A stretch of DNA of 14,299 nucleotides, taken from Armatimonadota bacterium. GTDB lineage: Bacteria > Sysuimicrobiota > Sysuimicrobiia > Sysuimicrobiales > JACQTN01. The stretch is from NCBI GenBank assembly GCA_016210785.1, contig JACQTN010000085.1:1-14299 (forward strand). Reading direction: 5' to 3'. Positions 13,175 through 14,299 of this stretch are shown here, one piece after another (position 1 is the stretch's first letter; each line of letters begins with the position of its first letter). The notes beneath the pieces are model-generated. The model saw only the letters and a program-made list of their open reading frames with translations, had not been told where the DNA came from and did no database searches. The translations under genes were made by a program, and so were the position numbers.

Positions 13175-13945
13175 TCAGGCGAGGCGATAGACCCCGGGCC
13201 CGACCTCCGGGAACTTTCGCCAGACCTCGCCGTCGTGGCCCGGGCAGATGCGGCGCTCGTCTCCGCCGGTCAGCACCTCGACGCGCTTCATGGCATCGAG
13301 GCACTCGGCGACGCTGTTGATGTGGATCGCCGGCGGCATCCAGTCGCGCAGATTGCGGTAGGACGTCAGCGCGTCGCTCGCGATCACGAAGGGCCCCGTG
13401 GCCGACTCGACGACAACGATCTGCATGCCGGGCGAGTGCCCGCCGACCCACTCCACCCGCACGCCGTCGGCCACCTGATAGCTCTCGTCGATGAGCTGCA
13501 GGCGGCGACCCGACCGGATCGCGTCCACATCCTCGAAAAAGCAATCGCTGAGGAACCGCTGGTGCCATGGCTCCTGACCGCCGTACCGCCGCCAGAACTC
13601 CAGCTCTCGCCGCTGCACCCAGAAGGTCGCCTTGGGGAAAGCGCCCTCCAGGTCGAAGTGATCCCAGTGCATGTGGGTGAGGATGACCGTCCGCAGCGTA
13701 CCGGGATCCACGCCGGCGGCCTCCAGGAGCTCCTCGCGGGTGCGCAGCTGCTCGACGGGCGCGCCTTTCACCTTTCCCAGGCGGTGGGTGAAGCCCGTGT
13801 CGACCAGGAGCGGGCCCTTGGGGCCACGCAGCACCCAGAGGAAATAGGCCGAGGTCGTCGTCTCGCCGATCGGGTGCAGGTAGAGCCGGGTCGACCAATC
13901 GACGGTCCGGCCTCCGGGGCAGAGCGCATAGACTTCCCAGGCCAT
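13175..13945 (-). CDS. Metallo-beta-lactamase-fold hydrolase, N-acyl homoserine lactonase-like
   Basis: A 256-residue MBL-fold enzyme with a complete dinuclear metal site: HMHWDH at 91-96 (ligands H91, H93, D95, H96), H170 in GGHSPGM, D191 in ASDAL and H237 in PGHDGE. Length, the phrase GPLLVDTGFTHRLGK at the start of the fold and the spacing of ligands match AHL lactonase-type enzymes (AiiA/AttM group), which open lactone rings; related family members act on other esters or lactones, so the substrate is open. There is no signal peptide, so it should be cytoplasmic. The ATG at 13945 has GGAGG 10 bases upstream and lies 26 bases after the DUF1028 stop, suggesting one transcript. It converges with the transporter pair. 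Confidence 0.86.
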   Translation of the reverse strand: MAWEVYALCPGGRTVDWSTRLYLHPIGETTTSAYFLWVLRGPKGPLLVDTGFTHRLGKVKGAPVEQLRTREELLEAAGVDPGTLRTVILTHMHWDHFDLEGAFPKATFWVQRRELEFWRRYGGQEPWHQRFLSDCFFEDVDAIRSGRRLQLIDESYQVADGVRVEWVGGHSPGMQIVVVESATGPFVIASDALTSYRNLRDWMPPAIHINSVAECLDAMKRVEVLTGGDERRICPGHDGEVWRKFPEVGPGVYRLA

Positions 13946-13971
13946 CGTGACGCCACCTCCCCAGCATCGCG

Positions 13972-14299
13972 TCAGCGCTGTCCGGCGGCCTGCCCCGTCG
14001 CATCGGGCGGCCGGTCGTGCAGGTGCAGGCCCTGCGGGTGCAGCACCTCCGCGTCGTACAGGTGGAAGAGCCGGCGCAGCTCCTTCACGGGTTCGGGGTG
14101 ATCGTCCACCCGCAGGTCGATGTAGGTGATCAGCCCCTGCCGCACCACGATGAGCGCGGCCGACTGCTTGCCCCGCTTGTCCCCGCCGGCCCGCTCCCCC
14201 GCCTCCAGCGCCGCCAGCAGCCGGTCCACCAGTTCGCCGGAGGTCGCGCGGAATGCCGCCGCCACCGCGGGCAGCACCCCGTCGTTGGCCAGCATGTTC
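13972..14299 (-). CDS. DUF1028 family protein, C-terminal part (cut by window edge)
   Basis: The last 108 or so residues of a gene that begins beyond the right edge. The visible part starts at NMLANDGV and contains AGGDKRGKQSAALIVV, then IDLRVDDHPEPVKELRRLF, which is the conserved C-terminal signature of DUF1028 proteins, an Ntn-hydrolase-like family whose substrate is not established. After this block a short tail rich in His, Pro and Gln ends at the TGA. The frame continues upstream of the internal ATG at 14295 (the base triplet before it encodes Asn, as in the usual GNML motif), so that ATG is not the start. The lactonase-like gene follows 26 bases downstream. Confidence 0.82.
   Translation of the reverse strand, partial: NMLANDGVLPAVAAAFRATSGELVDRLLAALEAGERAGGDKRGKQSAALIVVRQGLITYIDLRVDDHPEPVKELRRLFHLYDAEVLHPQGLHLHDRPPDATGQAAGQR

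Noticed and set aside
1..14299. CRISPR array, insertion sequence, integrase or new defence system
   Set aside because: There are no regularly spaced repeats, no transposase or recombinase motifs, no nuclease or NTPase cluster beyond household genes, and no tRNA gene that could act as an attachment site.

Overview
This is a GC-rich bacterial stretch, densely coded and with several GTG starts. Three features point towards a monoderm or Terrabacteria-type lineage (for example actinobacterial, Chloroflexota, Armatimonadota or deep Firmicutes-like): a T-box leader in front of threonyl-tRNA synthetase, strong GGAGG ribosome-binding sites, and comEC directly followed by holA. I cannot name the taxon from this window.

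Layout. From 11140 down to 80 every recognised gene lies on the minus strand. In transcription order these are an M24 (creatinase/prolidase-fold) protein, a MATE/ANKH-like membrane protein, a palindromic repeat, a threonine T-box leader with its terminator, thrS, a short remnant of a class V aminotransferase, a pyridoxamine 5'-phosphate oxidase (pdxH type), a signal-peptide-bearing amidohydrolase with a hairpin right after its stop, about 375 bases without a gene, comEC, and holA. ComEC stop and holA start overlap as GTGA. On the plus strand, divergent from the M24 gene, are two tandem paralogous EamA/DMT transporters, also joined by a GTGA overlap. They converge on a minus-strand pair: a DUF1028 protein cut by the right window edge, followed by a metallo-beta-lactamase-fold hydrolase of the AHL-lactonase type. 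A 9-bp palindromic repeat sits in the convergent gap.

How they work together. thrS appears to be controlled by uncharged tRNA-Thr through transcription antitermination; the antiterminator and terminator can both be drawn base by base. comEC and holA form a coupled pair (DNA uptake channel and clamp-loader delta subunit). The remaining genes (M24 protein, amidohydrolase, lactonase-like hydrolase, DUF1028 protein, DMT and MATE-like transporters) look like small-molecule hydrolysis and transport functions, but no shared pathway can be shown from the sequence.

I did not find a clear new defence system, CRISPR array or mobile element. The points most worth a second look are the M24 protein with substituted metal ligands, the aminotransferase remnant that links thrS to pdxH, the repeated GGGATC arms behind the T-box terminator, and three copies of a dispersed palindrome at gene ends.
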